DNA from: Saprospiraceae bacterium
Lineage (GTDB): Bacteria > Bacteroidota > Bacteroidia > Chitinophagales > Saprospiraceae
Assembly: GCA_020629315.1 (NCBI GenBank)
Contig: JAHDDO010000007.1
Location: 48,453 to 112,452 of the forward strand
Reading direction: 5' to 3'
Length of the DNA: 64,000 nt
Each line of letters begins with the position of its first letter. Positions within the stretch are counted from its first letter, which is position 1. Made by a program: the position numbers and the translations under genes. Of this stretch, positions 18,415-29,718 are shown one piece after another. The notes under the pieces were generated by a model that did no database searches, was not told the DNA's origin, and saw only the letters and a program-made list of their open reading frames with translations.

Positions 18415-21400
18415 CTAGCGTAGAAGAGTTACATCTCCGTAAAAACGATCTGTCCTTCCATTTATCATAAGGACTTCAATAATATAGACGTACACTCCTT
18501 GTATAAGTTCGTCTCCATTGAGCGTACCATCCCATGAAATGTCTCCATCATTAGGTTCTACATTCTCTTGTGAATGGACCATATTGCCCCATCTGTCATA
18601 CACTTTGAAATAATTGACACGCTCGACAAAACCATTTGTACCTATCGTGAAATTACCATTATCATCCCCAGAGCCCGGTGTAAAAACATTTGGAAAGAAT
18701 ATGCGATTAGGCTCTAATGAAAGATCTCTACAAAGTACTTCTTCACAGATATCATTAAACAAAACATAAACGCATAGTTCAGTATAGGATTCAATTTGGA
18801 TACCTACTGGATTTCCAAAAGCAACCGTATCGGCAAATTCCCAGCGAATTTCATTAACAATGTCTGGGTCTGAAATATCGACACTAAATGAGCTGCTTTC
18901 TCCGTGAGGCAACAAATCAATACCTTCAATCTCCAAGTCAATCGAAGGTGCTGAGTTTATCGCAAATATTTCTGAACGCTCACACACGCCTTTACGGATG
19001 ATGGTTAATTCACTTGCACCTACATCTACATTATAAATCTGGCTTGGATCGATTAACTGGCCATCTAAATAATAGGCATTGTCAGGATCAGAGGTATTGC
19101 CCAATATTCGTAATTCGCCTAATAAATCTCCAGGACACTCAGGTTGAGTGACATTATAAACTGGATCTTCAGGAAGTACTATTTCAATATCAACTTGGGC
19201 ACTGTACTCACATAAATTTTCACTGTAACTGACTTCATAGGTGTAAATACCTTCTACAAAAGAATCGTCTACCTGCAAAAATCCATTGTTATCAATACCG
19301 TCACCTGACCACATTATGTTTTGGCTTATTACAGCACCATTTAAAGTGGCTATAAGGTTAATACCTGAGGTCAAGGCTTCTAAGCAATATACTTCATCGA
19401 CACCAGTAATCGCCAAGTTATAATCTGGACAAGGTGATGTACTACATTCAATATTCACTGTTTTGCTAGCACACAGACAACTACTATTATTCGTAATGCT
19501 AATGGCAAGATCTGAATCTGGGGCCGCTTCAATGGTAATAGTATTTTCAGTGGTTTCAATGGGGTTTGTAAATAAATCCGAATCCACTGTATAACTTCCA
19601 TTACAATCAGAATCGGCAACTGTCCATGTAACCACTATAGAATCTACATAGCTAATACAGCTTACCTGAGGTGTAGATACTGAATCCAAAACCATAACAG
19701 ATAAACTAATTTCTTCTGCTTCACAGGCCTCAGAATTTGCCGCCATGGTTAACGTAAATAACCCAGCTTGATCAAATGGAATAAGTAATGACTCTATATC
19801 CAAATTGGACATTGGACCATCATCAGACATAAAGGTATAATCATAACCAGCAAGGTCATCTCCGATATATGCAATTTGCCAATCATCTTCAATACAAATG
19901 GTATCTGGCCCTGACAAGGCTAGCGTCGGTATCTGTTCAACGCTAATAATTGTAGACGCAGTAAAGACACAAGGACCATCACTAAATTCAACGTCAAGGG
20001 TATAGTCACCCGGTCCTACCATATTTGGATCAAAGACGCCAGACAAAGGATCTATAGCTTGACCTATCCAATTAGCACTCGCAAAATCACTAAATAAGGT
20101 TTCATCATATAAAATCTCCAATTCAATTAAGTCAAAATTGTCAGTAGCGCAAATGGTTGTATCTGGTACGTTTATCTCGATATTCGTATTTGGACAAGCT
20201 AGTGTAGTGCAATCGAGAATGGTAATTTTCTCTGGACAAATACAATCCTCATTTTCATTAATAATTTCAATAGAAACCGTTGATTCAGGGTCTAGATCCG
20301 TTACATTATATCGCATTGAATCCTGGACAGAAACTAGATTACCATCAATATACACTGAGAAAAGACCATTACAATCAGAATCATCTACTGTCCAATTTAA
20401 TTCTATTATATCAACACCCGGATTACATTGTACGATAGGTGTCCGAGTAGAGTCGACTACTTCTATCAAGAACTCAGCGCGGTCCGCAGGACAAATAGAA
20501 GAACTGGCTTCCAGACCAATTGTATATAAGCCAGGGGTATCAAAATTCAAATTTTGATTATCCAAAATATTGGGATCCCCAGAGGCAGGTAGCCCATCCC
20601 AATTAAATGTATAACCGGTCAAATCATCACCTGTATAACTGAGTTGCAAGTTATCATCTATACACATCACCATCTTATCACCCATTAAATCAAGTGCTGG
20701 AACTAACTCAAAATAGAAAGGTATATCTATTGAATATTCACAATTCTCTTTACGTATCCCGAACGTAACAAGGTAGTCCCCTGGTCCTGCATTCGGATCA
20801 AATACACCATTCTGATCAATAGCGCCTGGCATAACAGTCCAATTGACATCTTCTTCAAAATCCAAAAGGCTGGCATCATAGTTTGCGCCTAAATCAATAG
20901 GATCAAAGGATGCTCCAAGTACACAAATCGAGGTGCTGTCCCCAGGGATCATGACATCAATAGGCACTTGTGGGCATATAATAGTGCTACAATTAATCGA
21001 ATAACTTTCTGCAATGCAGCTATTATTAGAAACGGGTACAATTTCAATATTTATTTCTTGGCCATCGTCAAGGTCTTCCTGTAAAAAACTACCCGCACTT
21101 ACTGTATCAACGACCATGTTATTGATTAGTATTTCGTATTCATCATATTCAATTTCATCATTCCATGTGATGGATATGCTTGCGTTCGTTTCATCACAAC
21201 TAATTTGCAAGGGCGTCAGATCTTCAACTAAAATTTGAGTAGACACTGGATAATCTCCGCACCCTGGAATATTCACATTAGTATTAATTGATTTGAGCCC
21301 AGGGCTATTCCAAGACAACTCGTAATTTTCAGGGTCGGCATTGCTAATAATTTCCATATCTCCGTCAGCCACAATAGCGGGTGCTGTACCTCCATAATAG

Positions 21401-23943
21401 CCTGCAATCTGCAAGGACATTATATCTCCTACACATAAAGTATCAACCGACTTCAATAATTCATAATTAGCTTCTTCTACGAGTGTAATAGAGGTGTCAA
21501 TTTGTGCGGCACAAAGACCTTGTTGATAGCTAAATGTATACGTTATTGTATGGGTTCCTGGACCCGCCACATTAGGGTCAAATGTACCCGTAGTAGCATC
21601 TACTCCTGGTCCTCCGTATGTCCCATTGCCAATAGCTCCAGTAATTTCAGCACCTAAAAAACTACCCGCACTAAATGAGCCATCTAGGCAAAGAGTATCT
21701 GGAATATCTTGTCCTAGACTTAGTTCTACAACATCACAAGAAGGTACTATACAAGAAGTATCGGCGACAATTAAACCGCAATCCCCTTCTACCGTAATTT
21801 CAATAGCCACTTCATCTCCTGCTTCTAAGTCTTCAAAAATGTATTGAGAGCCATCCAACATACCACCTGTACCCATAGTGACATTGATCATATAATCATC
21901 AAAGCCAGGTAAATCATCCCAATCAATAGCTAAATTACCTCCACTACCTAAACAAGCTAAGCCCGTAATTTCAGGGTCTTCAATAACCACTACTTCAATG
22001 CTTGTTGAAACAGGTGTCTCACATCCGTAATCTGCAATTACTGTTACTTGCTTTACACCTATCGTATCATAATAAATAGTAAATTCAGCAGGACTTGCAA
22101 TAGATATAATATTTGCCCCAAGATCAAAGTCCCAATTAATGGTTCCTTCAGGTAAAATAGGCGTAGCAATCAGGGTAAGCTCTTCTCCAACGCAGACTGT
22201 GTCAACAGGCATTATTTCTGGGACTGGATTTTCTGTAAAGACTATAGTTTCACAGATATCACAAATCTTACCACATGAGTTTGCAACAGAGTAGCAGACC
22301 TCAGCCGTTGTACTCATGCCAAAATCAACAGATATGGCTTCCGTTCCTTGACCATCTAAGATATCGCCACCCGTAACTACCCATGTAAATACTAAATCCT
22401 CAGGATATGGGTAATCTTCAATATCCAAGATATATGTTGATACCCCTTCTTCTCCAATACAAACAGGGTTATCATAGGAATCTGGTAAAATTAATGGCGC
22501 ATAATTTTCAGGGTTTATGGTCACGGGTAAGCTTGTAGATGGACAGCTCACCCCTAGCATCTCTCTAACAAAGTCTACTGTGTAGGTCCCTATAAAACTA
22601 GGGTCTGCATAAATGGTCAATTCATTTTCTGAGCCTTCAACTACTTCGTTATTTAGAATCCAGGCCCAGGAATTCATCTCCATATCAGTACCTGACTCCT
22701 CCGCATCAATGACCAAGGTCATCTCAATTCCATTAGGTGTACATTCCCCGATGATAATATCCAATTCATATTCAATCTCATACACAGTCAAATTTATTAC
22801 GGAATCACAACCATTAGCAGCCGCTGTTAATGCTACGAATTCATCATTGCCATCTGCATTAAAAGTATATCCACCAATTGAAACAGATCCACCTGGGATA
22901 CATATAGCAGTATCAATAAAATTTATAGGAGGAAGTGGTAATTCTATGACGGTTACTTCCTGTAAATATTCACATCCAATACTGGTTTCAGCAGTAAACA
23001 TAACTGGGTCACCTGGAGCCGTAATATCCGGTCCTTGCCAGCCAATAGTACCATCACCATTAGGGTCCAAAGGTGTATCAGGGATTACGCCTTCTTCTAG
23101 AATATTTGCGCAGATCTCTAATGGTTCGAAAAGCTCATCTGGGTATGGTACTACCTCTATAGTTACACAATAAACCTCAGTGTAGTCACACCCATTATAT
23201 GCTTGAGAACATAATGTAAAAATCCCTTCATCCAAAAAATCATAACTAATATCATTATCACCATCTACAACGTCTTGCGATACCTGTGCTCCTGTTCCGT
23301 CATTAGTCATGGTCCATGTATACTCAACCGTCAAATCAAATCCATCAACTTCAAAGTCAACATTCTCTGCCCCAACACAGACTTCATATACATCAGTCGC
23401 AATCTCAGTGCAATTATCAGTACAGATTACGCCTGAAGGCTCATCAAGTTCCATAAATTGACCTCCTATTACAGCTTCCACTTCATAATCACAAATACTT
23501 CCGGCACAACCATCTAGAAAAATGAAATAATCATCACCGATAGTTAGATCCGTCATCTCTATATCAAAATTTGCATCATTACAACCAGGATCACACACCA
23601 CCCATTCATCAAATGAGCAATCTGTGTAGACACCATACTGAATTCCCGGCATGGTTCCATTACAGTTAAAAGCATTGATAGTGATGGTAACATCTGTAGA
23701 TCCCGCAATAAATGCAAACCATGATAGGTTATGTGGAGTCCCATCAAACCCAGGCGCACCAGGACATAGGGGATTAGGGTCTGTAACGTTATTATCAGGC
23801 ATAGTTGACGTGAATGCAATCAAATCATCTAAGCTGCATAATACAACAGCATCCTCACACTCTAATGCTTGAGAAAAAATAGTCTGTGAGGTCAAGGCTG
23901 ATAATAAGAATAGGACAAAGCCTACTCTGTTTAAGTGTTGCAT
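18415..23943 (-). CDS. Giant secreted protein with PKD-like repeats and gliding-type C-terminal domain (type IX cargo)
   Basis: A 1842-residue protein. Residues 1-26 are a signal peptide. The next 170 residues form a Cys-rich head (PHNLSWFAFIAGSTDVTITI, QYGVYTDCSFDEWVVCDPGC, FIFLDGCAGSICDYEV). Then many Ig/PKD-like beta-sandwich modules follow in a repeating order, each with Cys pairs and phrases such as SICVLGASFDPIDLGANYD and GVFDPNAGPGDY. The last 95 residues match the CHU_C / gliding motility-associated C-terminal domain (IFFPNVFTPGSGDDNG, YFKVYDRWGNMV, GVYVYIIEV), the type B signal for type IX secretion. It is a paralogue of the next gene upstream. Probably a cell-surface adhesin or matrix protein; no enzyme motif seen. 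Confidence 0.9.
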   Translation of the reverse strand: MQHLNRVGFVLFLLSALTSQTIFSQALECEDAVVLCSLDDLIAFTSTMPDNNVTDPNPLCPGAPGFDGTPHNLSWFAFIAGSTDVTITINAFNCNGTMPGIQYGVYTDCSFDEWVVCDPGCNDANFDIEMTDLTIGDDYFIFLDGCAGSICDYEVEAVIGGQFMELDEPSGVICTDNCTEIATDVYEVCVGAENVDFEVDGFDLTVEYTWTMTNDGTGAQVSQDVVDGDNDISYDFLDEGIFTLCSQAYNGCDYTEVYCVTIEVVPYPDELFEPLEICANILEEGVIPDTPLDPNGDGTIGWQGPDITAPGDPVMFTAETSIGCEYLQEVTVIELPLPPINFIDTAICIPGGSVSIGGYTFNADGNDEFVALTAAANGCDSVINLTVYEIEYELDIIIGECTPNGIEMTLVIDAEESGTDMEMNSWAWILNNEVVEGSENELTIYADPSFIGTYTVDFVREMLGVSCPSTSLPVTINPENYAPLILPDSYDNPVCIGEEGVSTYILDIEDYPYPEDLVFTWVVTGGDILDGQGTEAISVDFGMSTTAEVCYSVANSCGKICDICETIVFTENPVPEIMPVDTVCVGEELTLIATPILPEGTINWDFDLGANIISIASPAEFTIYYDTIGVKQVTVIADYGCETPVSTSIEVVVIEDPEITGLACLGSGGNLAIDWDDLPGFDDYMINVTMGTGGMLDGSQYIFEDLEAGDEVAIEITVEGDCGLIVADTSCIVPSCDVVELSLGQDIPDTLCLDGSFSAGSFLGAEITGAIGNGTYGGPGVDATTGTFDPNVAGPGTHTITYTFSYQQGLCAAQIDTSITLVEEANYELLKSVDTLCVGDIMSLQIAGYYGGTAPAIVADGDMEIISNADPENYELSWNSPGLKSINTNVNIPGCGDYPVSTQILVEDLTPLQISCDETNASISITWNDEIEYDEYEILINNMVVDTVSAGSFLQEDLDDGQEINIEIVPVSNNSCIAESYSINCSTIICPQVPIDVMIPGDSTSICVLGASFDPIDLGANYDASLLDFEEDVNWTVMPGAIDQNGVFDPNAGPGDYLVTFGIRKENCEYSIDIPFYFELVPALDLMGDKMVMCIDDNLQLSYTGDDLTGYTFNWDGLPASGDPNILDNQNLNFDTPGLYTIGLEASSSICPADRAEFLIEVVDSTRTPIVQCNPGVDIIELNWTVDDSDCNGLFSVYIDGNLVSVQDSMRYNVTDLDPESTVSIEIINENEDCICPEKITILDCTTLACPNTNIEINVPDTTICATDNFDLIELEILYDETLFSDFASANWIGQAIDPLSGVFDPNMVGPGDYTLDVEFSDGPCVFTASTIISVEQIPTLALSGPDTICIEDDWQIAYIGDDLAGYDYTFMSDDGPMSNLDIESLLIPFDQAGLFTLTMAANSEACEAEEISLSVMVLDSVSTPQVSCISYVDSIVVTWTVADSDCNGSYTVDSDLFTNPIETTENTITIEAAPDSDLAISITNNSSCLCASKTVNIECSTSPCPDYNLAITGVDEVYCLEALTSGINLIATLNGAVISQNIMWSGDGIDNNGFLQVDDSFVEGIYTYEVSYSENLCEYSAQVDIEIVLPEDPVYNVTQPECPGDLLGELRILGNTSDPDNAYYLDGQLIDPSQIYNVDVGASELTIIRKGVCERSEIFAINSAPSIDLEIEGIDLLPHGESSSFSVDISDPDIVNEIRWEFADTVAFGNPVGIQIESYTELCVYVLFNDICEEVLCRDLSLEPNRIFFPNVFTPGSGDDNGNFTIGTNGFVERVNYFKVYDRWGNMVHSQENVEPNDGDISWDGTLNGDELIQGVYVYIIEVLMINGRTDRFYGDVTLLR

Positions 23944-24007
23944 GTAAAATAAGTCTTATTGGAATTAGAGGAGTACCTGCCATTAATTCACAAGTACTCT
24001 TGTATCA

Positions 24008-27000
24008 CTAGCGAACCAGAGTTATATCTCCAGTATACACACGTGTTTGATCACCTATCATAGCTAATTCTATGACATATACATACACGCCTTGAACCAA
24101 ATCTTGGCCATTAAAATCTCCATACCAAATAAGATCCGGATCGCCAGGCGGTAAATCCTCTTTGTTAAATACCATATTACCCCACCTATCGTAAATTTTG
24201 ATATAATTTACGTTCTCAATTACATTATTGGAAAATATCTCAAATCCTCCATTGCTATCATTACTACCAGGATTGAAAATATTAGGAATATATACTTTCT
24301 TAGCTTCAACACTTAGTTCTCTACATAACTCATCAGAACAGCCTCCATTAAAATAAACTGTGGCGCATAGTGTAACGGGTGTTGCCGAACTAAATTCAAA
24401 ATCATTGCTTATGGCGCTTGTATCCGGTGTGCTCCATACTATCGAATCAATAGTTATATTCTGGTCTGAACCCAACTGATACAATCCAGTATCATTAAAA
24501 GGCACCTCATCGTCTCCTTCTATTGAAAAAGTGATTGGATCAACAGCCATAATTTCAAAAGAATCATCATCCGAACATACACCACCCGTCTCCACGATTA
24601 AATCATATGATCCTGGATTTAATGAATTAGGGATAGTTGGATCTATACTTCCACCATTAAGTGTATACGTAGCATCCGTAATTGGATTTTCAATGATTAG
24701 TATTCCTTCAGACTCTCCCGGACAAAGTGGCTCTTGGAGACCATAAGTCAATACAGGTGGCTCAACAAAAGTTAAGGTAGTACTAGCTTCATAGGTACAA
24801 GTGCCTATTTGATATTGCAACATATAAACTGCATCACCAGCTGTGAAACTTTGGTCAATTAGTATTGTACCATCTGGGCCAATACCTTGACCAGTCCAAG
24901 TTAATCCTGTATTTATAGGCGCACCATTAAGTAATGCTTGTAAGTTAATATCTCCTCCATCCAAGCAATTAATTTGTTGATCAACTCCAATGGTTAATTC
25001 ATCCTCTGGGCAATCTTCAGCAAAACATGATAAGGTTGTACTTTTCTCAAGGCATCCACAAGTATTACTATTTGTAATAGTAAATTCAAATTCTTGACCT
25101 GGGTCCAATGGCATAGTAAATTCATTATTCACTACTGTTTGCGGAAACCCTGGAAAATCAGAATCGATGATTAATGCTCCAGAACATTCAGAGTTATCGA
25201 CGCTTATAGAGATAACAACAGAGTCAACAAAACTTTCACAAGTGATCTGAGGAGTCAAAACTGAATCTCTAACTACAACTGAAATGCTATCTCTTTCAGA
25301 TGCACAATTATCTGATGATGCATCTAAATAGAGTGTATACATGCCAGGAAGATCGAAATCAATCATAGCATCTTGGTCAACACCCGTTGTAGGTACATTA
25401 TTTATATCATTACTACTCCAGGTAGTGTTAAAACTACCGACATCCTCACCAATATATGATATTAACCATGTGTCTTCTATACAAATTTCCATTGGTGCGT
25501 CCAATGCTAATTCAGGCACATTCTCTACAGTAACTGTAGTAGATACATTATAGTCGCAACTTCCATTACTAATATCCACTTCGATGGTGAATACACCATC
25601 GTTACTAACTGAAGGATCAAAAACACCAGTATTTGCATCAACGGCTGTTCCACTCCATGTTTCAGTTGCATCTGGCAAGATGCTTGAATCATATAGGGCA
25701 TCCAAATCTATGGTCTCCACGACATCAGTCAAACAAAGCACTGTATCTTGAATATTAATCTCCAACGGAATCGCGGGACAAGAACTGGTCATGCAAGTAA
25801 CCGTTCTACTTTTTGATGGACAAATACATTGATCGTTTTCATTTTCGATAGTAATTTCTACACTTTCATTTTCACTTAATCCATACAACACATAAAAAGC
25901 ATCATCCTGTACTGATACGGCTACACCATCAATAAATACAGTGTACGAGCCATTACAATCCGAAGGGGCCACAATCCAATCAATACGAATACTATCCACG
26001 CCCGCTTCGCAGAAAATAGTTGGCGTTCTGGTAGAATCTACCACTTCTACACTAATCATAGCGGCTTCTGACATGCAATTATCTGAGCTCGCATTTAATG
26101 TCAAATCATAGGTGCCTGGGTTTACGAAATTGATACCCTGGCTAAGCATATTAGCATCCCCTTCAGTTGGCATACCCTGCCAGTTAAAGTTGTAATTACC
26201 TAAAGGATCGCCATCATAGCTTAACATCCACGTATCTTCAATACAGATTACATCTTCATTTTGAGATAAAGCAAGATCAGGAACGTCTTCAATAGTAAAA
26301 GAGATAGTTGCTCCATAACTACAATTTGCTTCAGATAGCTCAGCATCGATTGTATATTCCCCACTTATTGTAGGTGTAAATTCTCCGTCCGTTATAGCAA
26401 AGGTATTTCCATCAGGATCTGTTCCAATCCAATCAATGGATTCTCCACCCATAAGTAAGCTTGAATCATAAACACCATCTAGATTAATTACATCAAATGG
26501 AGCACTACCACATACGACATTAGAAGGTAAGGGATTCATGATACTGAATGGTACATTCTCACAATCATTTGCTGTACACGGTTTTACTTCTATTTCATGA
26601 ATACAAGAATTAGTGCTATTACCAAATATTTGAATTGTAATGGTTGAATCTGGTGCTAAGCCAGTGAACGTGTAACTATTTCCTGTTACATTATCAATTA
26701 GCATACCTTCTATCAAAATATCATACGAAGAGTACACATTATCGTCCGTCCAACCGAACGTGATTGTAGTAGTTGTGGTATTAATACATTCTATATCTAA
26801 AGTAGGTAATGACTCAACCTCCACTTGTGCGCCAGCCAATACATCATCAGGACAACCTGCAACGGCCAAGGAAGCACCTATATCTTTTACCCCACCTGTG
26901 TTCCAAATGACAGTATAATCACCATTGGCATCAGGCCCTGTAACATTACCGCCTGCAAAATCAATCACAGGATTTCCATCATCATTGGTCAAACCATCTA

Positions 27001-29632
27001 TTGAAATAGTTACTGGATCACCTTCACAAACCACAGAAGGTTCAACGGAAATCGAATACGAAGGAGGCTGGATTAATGTAACTTCTACTTCATCTCTACT
27101 AACACAGCCGCCTGGTAATTCGTATAAGTATTCAATAATTATGGTTCCTGTTCCGGCAAGCGAAGGATCAAAACTGGCTGTTCCATCTCCATTATCTGCT
27201 ACACCTGGACCATTCCAACTTATATCACCTCCGTTAGCTAAATTATCTATAAGGTTAAGATTTCCTAGGCCTTGCGACCCATCTAGGCATATAGAACTTG
27301 GAATATCGGTCATGACTTCAAGATCCACTTCAGGACAATCAGGCAAGGTGCAACAAAACTCCATGCTTTGCACAGGTCCACATAAATCAGCACCATTCGC
27401 TACCACTGTTATGCATACCTCATCATTAGCATTCAAGCCAGTAAATTCATATTGAGATCCATTAAGATTACCCATTGGACCCATAGTAACATTGACCATA
27501 TAATCATCCGCACCATCTACATCAGCCCAATCAATGACTAAGTCAGTACCACTAGGAAAACATTCATGTGTAGGAAAGGCTGGATCTGTAATTAACTCAA
27601 TGTCTACGGTATCAACGACTGGATTTGTACATCCATATCCAATGATCACTGTTACAAACGTATCCGGACCACCTGACCAAGAAACATTGAATGGTCCAGG
27701 ACCTGTGCCATCCATATCGCCTTGAATGATTGTTCCACCGCCAAAGTTCCATACCAAAGAATCATAACTACTCAACTCATTATTGAGGTCAACGAAAATT
27801 TCCTCTCCTTGGCAAATACTCGTATCCATTTCTATTTCAGGAACAGGATTTTGAAGCAAGTTTATTTCAGTACAAACTTCTACACCAGGGCTACATGCAT
27901 TAGACACGATATAACAAAGGTCTGCTGATCCCATCAAATCTGTCCAATCAATAGTAACGGTAATGCCGCCTTGTCCACTGATTATAGTTCCTGCATTTGG
28001 TGGGTCAATCGTCCACTCTACATTGAATGCTGCTGGATCATTTGAACCTGGATCAAGAACATATGTTACGGAACCATTTTCACCTTCACATACCACTAAT
28101 GGAAATTCACCATCTTCTGGGTTTACAAGTACCAAATAATCATCAGGATTAAATAAAAAATCCATAAAAGGAACAAACTGGCATTCTGTTAATTGTGTTG
28201 CTCCTTGATAAGAGACGTTAAAAACAGCTGAGTATGTGCCGGGGCCCTGTGCAGGGTCTGCATACCAACATGCCAAATTATCTGAACCTGGAATCTGAAC
28301 ACCATTAAAGGTCCAATAGTAATTAATATTTTGACCAACTCCTGAACCATCATTTGTAATCTCTAATGTCATTTTTACACCTAGATCACTACAATCAGAT
28401 GCTTCAATATCTAACTCATAATCTAACAAAAAGACATTACCCATATATTGTTGATCACAGCCGTTAGCAGATCCTCCCTCTACCACAAAATCAATTCCTA
28501 ACTCTTCATTAGTATACGTCATGCCTCCTATGGAATAAGAGTCGCCTAAGCAGATTGCTTCATCAATCATGATAGGTGGGTCCAAAGCCAAAGCATTTAC
28601 AGTCAGGGTTTGCATATATTCACATCCGACACCCCAACCATCATCTACCATATGAGTGAAGGTGCCACCTGCGCTTACATCACCACCTTGCCATCCATCC
28701 ATGTCGATATCACCATTAGGATTTATGGTGCCATTATCCGTTAAATACTGATTTATATCACTTTGAGTTAAAGGAAATTCATTTTCACACCAATCAACAG
28801 TAAAAACCTCATCTACTATATCCACAACTGTTACATCTGTGCAATGTACTTCATCCGTTGCATCACAACCATTATCGGCAGTCACACAAATTGTATAAAC
28901 ACCTGCACTTGGAAATGTAAATTCTGGTTTTGTGCTTAAATCATCGATTAGCTGGGCTGCGGGTATTGCTCCACCCGAAGCTGTCCAAGTATATGGTATA
29001 GCCAGAGTGGCTCCGGGAAGATCCATTTCAATAGTAGCTCCTGCACAAACCATATCACAATCAATATTATTGGTAATGCAAATTGGATCATCCCAACCAC
29101 TTTCATCAATCAATGGTGGTCCACCACCCGAAACAACGTTAATGGTATAAGTACAAGCACTTCCACCACATCCATCAAAGAAGAAATAATAGGTCTCACC
29201 AATTTGTAGATTAGGTACATTCAAGTTAAAATCTTGATCAGAACATCCTGGCTCACATGCTATCGCTTGGTTGAAGTTACAATCGGTATATACACCCCAT
29301 TGAATACCGGTAAGCATCTGTCCATTAAATTCAACTGTATCGCAAGCAGATATTTGAATAAACAAATCCATGGTTGTACTTCCGGCTACAAAGGCAAACC
29401 ATGACATATTATGATATGTTCCTCCACCCGGACATAAAGGGCTAGGCCCTTGATTCGACCATTGAGAGGTCATTTCTATTTGTAAACCGTCAAGATCATC
29501 AAAGGAACAGATAGGTCCTTGATCCTGGGCACATTGACAGGTGCAACAAGTGGTTACACAATCTTGGGATTTAAGTAAAGGGGAGCAAACAAACGAAAAT
29601 AAAATAAATAGTGTTATGTTAAGTCTCATCAT
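24008..29632 (-). CDS. Giant secreted protein, tandem paralogue, gliding-type C-terminal domain
   Basis: A 1874-residue protein in the same order as its neighbour: signal peptide (MMRLNITLFILFSFVCSPLL), Cys-rich head (YHNMSWFAFVAGSTTMDLFI, QWGVYTDCNFNQAIACEPGC), a long run of PKD/Ig-like modules, and a C-terminal CHU_C domain (VYIPNIFNPGSNDSNGG, YIKIYDRWGNMVF, GVYVYVIELAMI). An extra CCTCQC cluster follows the signal. I start at 29632 instead of the in-frame ATG 36 bases upstream, since only the later start gives a proper signal peptide; 29629 is equally possible. The two giants are only 64-75 bases apart on the same strand and arose by tandem duplication, then diverged. Confidence 0.88.
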   Translation of the reverse strand: MMRLNITLFILFSFVCSPLLKSQDCVTTCCTCQCAQDQGPICSFDDLDGLQIEMTSQWSNQGPSPLCPGGGTYHNMSWFAFVAGSTTMDLFIQISACDTVEFNGQMLTGIQWGVYTDCNFNQAIACEPGCSDQDFNLNVPNLQIGETYYFFFDGCGGSACTYTINVVSGGGPPLIDESGWDDPICITNNIDCDMVCAGATIEMDLPGATLAIPYTWTASGGAIPAAQLIDDLSTKPEFTFPSAGVYTICVTADNGCDATDEVHCTDVTVVDIVDEVFTVDWCENEFPLTQSDINQYLTDNGTINPNGDIDMDGWQGGDVSAGGTFTHMVDDGWGVGCEYMQTLTVNALALDPPIMIDEAICLGDSYSIGGMTYTNEELGIDFVVEGGSANGCDQQYMGNVFLLDYELDIEASDCSDLGVKMTLEITNDGSGVGQNINYYWTFNGVQIPGSDNLACWYADPAQGPGTYSAVFNVSYQGATQLTECQFVPFMDFLFNPDDYLVLVNPEDGEFPLVVCEGENGSVTYVLDPGSNDPAAFNVEWTIDPPNAGTIISGQGGITVTIDWTDLMGSADLCYIVSNACSPGVEVCTEINLLQNPVPEIEMDTSICQGEEIFVDLNNELSSYDSLVWNFGGGTIIQGDMDGTGPGPFNVSWSGGPDTFVTVIIGYGCTNPVVDTVDIELITDPAFPTHECFPSGTDLVIDWADVDGADDYMVNVTMGPMGNLNGSQYEFTGLNANDEVCITVVANGADLCGPVQSMEFCCTLPDCPEVDLEVMTDIPSSICLDGSQGLGNLNLIDNLANGGDISWNGPGVADNGDGTASFDPSLAGTGTIIIEYLYELPGGCVSRDEVEVTLIQPPSYSISVEPSVVCEGDPVTISIDGLTNDDGNPVIDFAGGNVTGPDANGDYTVIWNTGGVKDIGASLAVAGCPDDVLAGAQVEVESLPTLDIECINTTTTTITFGWTDDNVYSSYDILIEGMLIDNVTGNSYTFTGLAPDSTITIQIFGNSTNSCIHEIEVKPCTANDCENVPFSIMNPLPSNVVCGSAPFDVINLDGVYDSSLLMGGESIDWIGTDPDGNTFAITDGEFTPTISGEYTIDAELSEANCSYGATISFTIEDVPDLALSQNEDVICIEDTWMLSYDGDPLGNYNFNWQGMPTEGDANMLSQGINFVNPGTYDLTLNASSDNCMSEAAMISVEVVDSTRTPTIFCEAGVDSIRIDWIVAPSDCNGSYTVFIDGVAVSVQDDAFYVLYGLSENESVEITIENENDQCICPSKSRTVTCMTSSCPAIPLEINIQDTVLCLTDVVETIDLDALYDSSILPDATETWSGTAVDANTGVFDPSVSNDGVFTIEVDISNGSCDYNVSTTVTVENVPELALDAPMEICIEDTWLISYIGEDVGSFNTTWSSNDINNVPTTGVDQDAMIDFDLPGMYTLYLDASSDNCASERDSISVVVRDSVLTPQITCESFVDSVVISISVDNSECSGALIIDSDFPGFPQTVVNNEFTMPLDPGQEFEFTITNSNTCGCLEKSTTLSCFAEDCPEDELTIGVDQQINCLDGGDINLQALLNGAPINTGLTWTGQGIGPDGTILIDQSFTAGDAVYMLQYQIGTCTYEASTTLTFVEPPVLTYGLQEPLCPGESEGILIIENPITDATYTLNGGSIDPTIPNSLNPGSYDLIVETGGVCSDDDSFEIMAVDPITFSIEGDDEVPFNDTGLYQLGSDQNITIDSIVWSTPDTSAISNDFEFSSATPVTLCATVYFNGGCSDELCRELSVEAKKVYIPNIFNPGSNDSNGGFEIFSNNVIENVNYIKIYDRWGNMVFNKEDLPPGDPDLIWYGDFNGQDLVQGVYVYVIELAMIGDQTRVYTGDITLVR

Positions 29633-29718
29633 GCAGGCTATATTGGATAAAGCAAGGTAAATAATCATAGGTTGTTCACATAGAGATTACTTACATTTAA
29701 TTTTGTCTAATATTTACA

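Noticed and set aside
22613..23173. 186-codon plus-strand open frame inside the first giant gene (and a 176-codon one at 26925-27455 in the second)
   Set aside because: Antisense to highly repetitive coding sequence; Ser/Pro/Thr-rich composition is what the reverse of such sequence gives.
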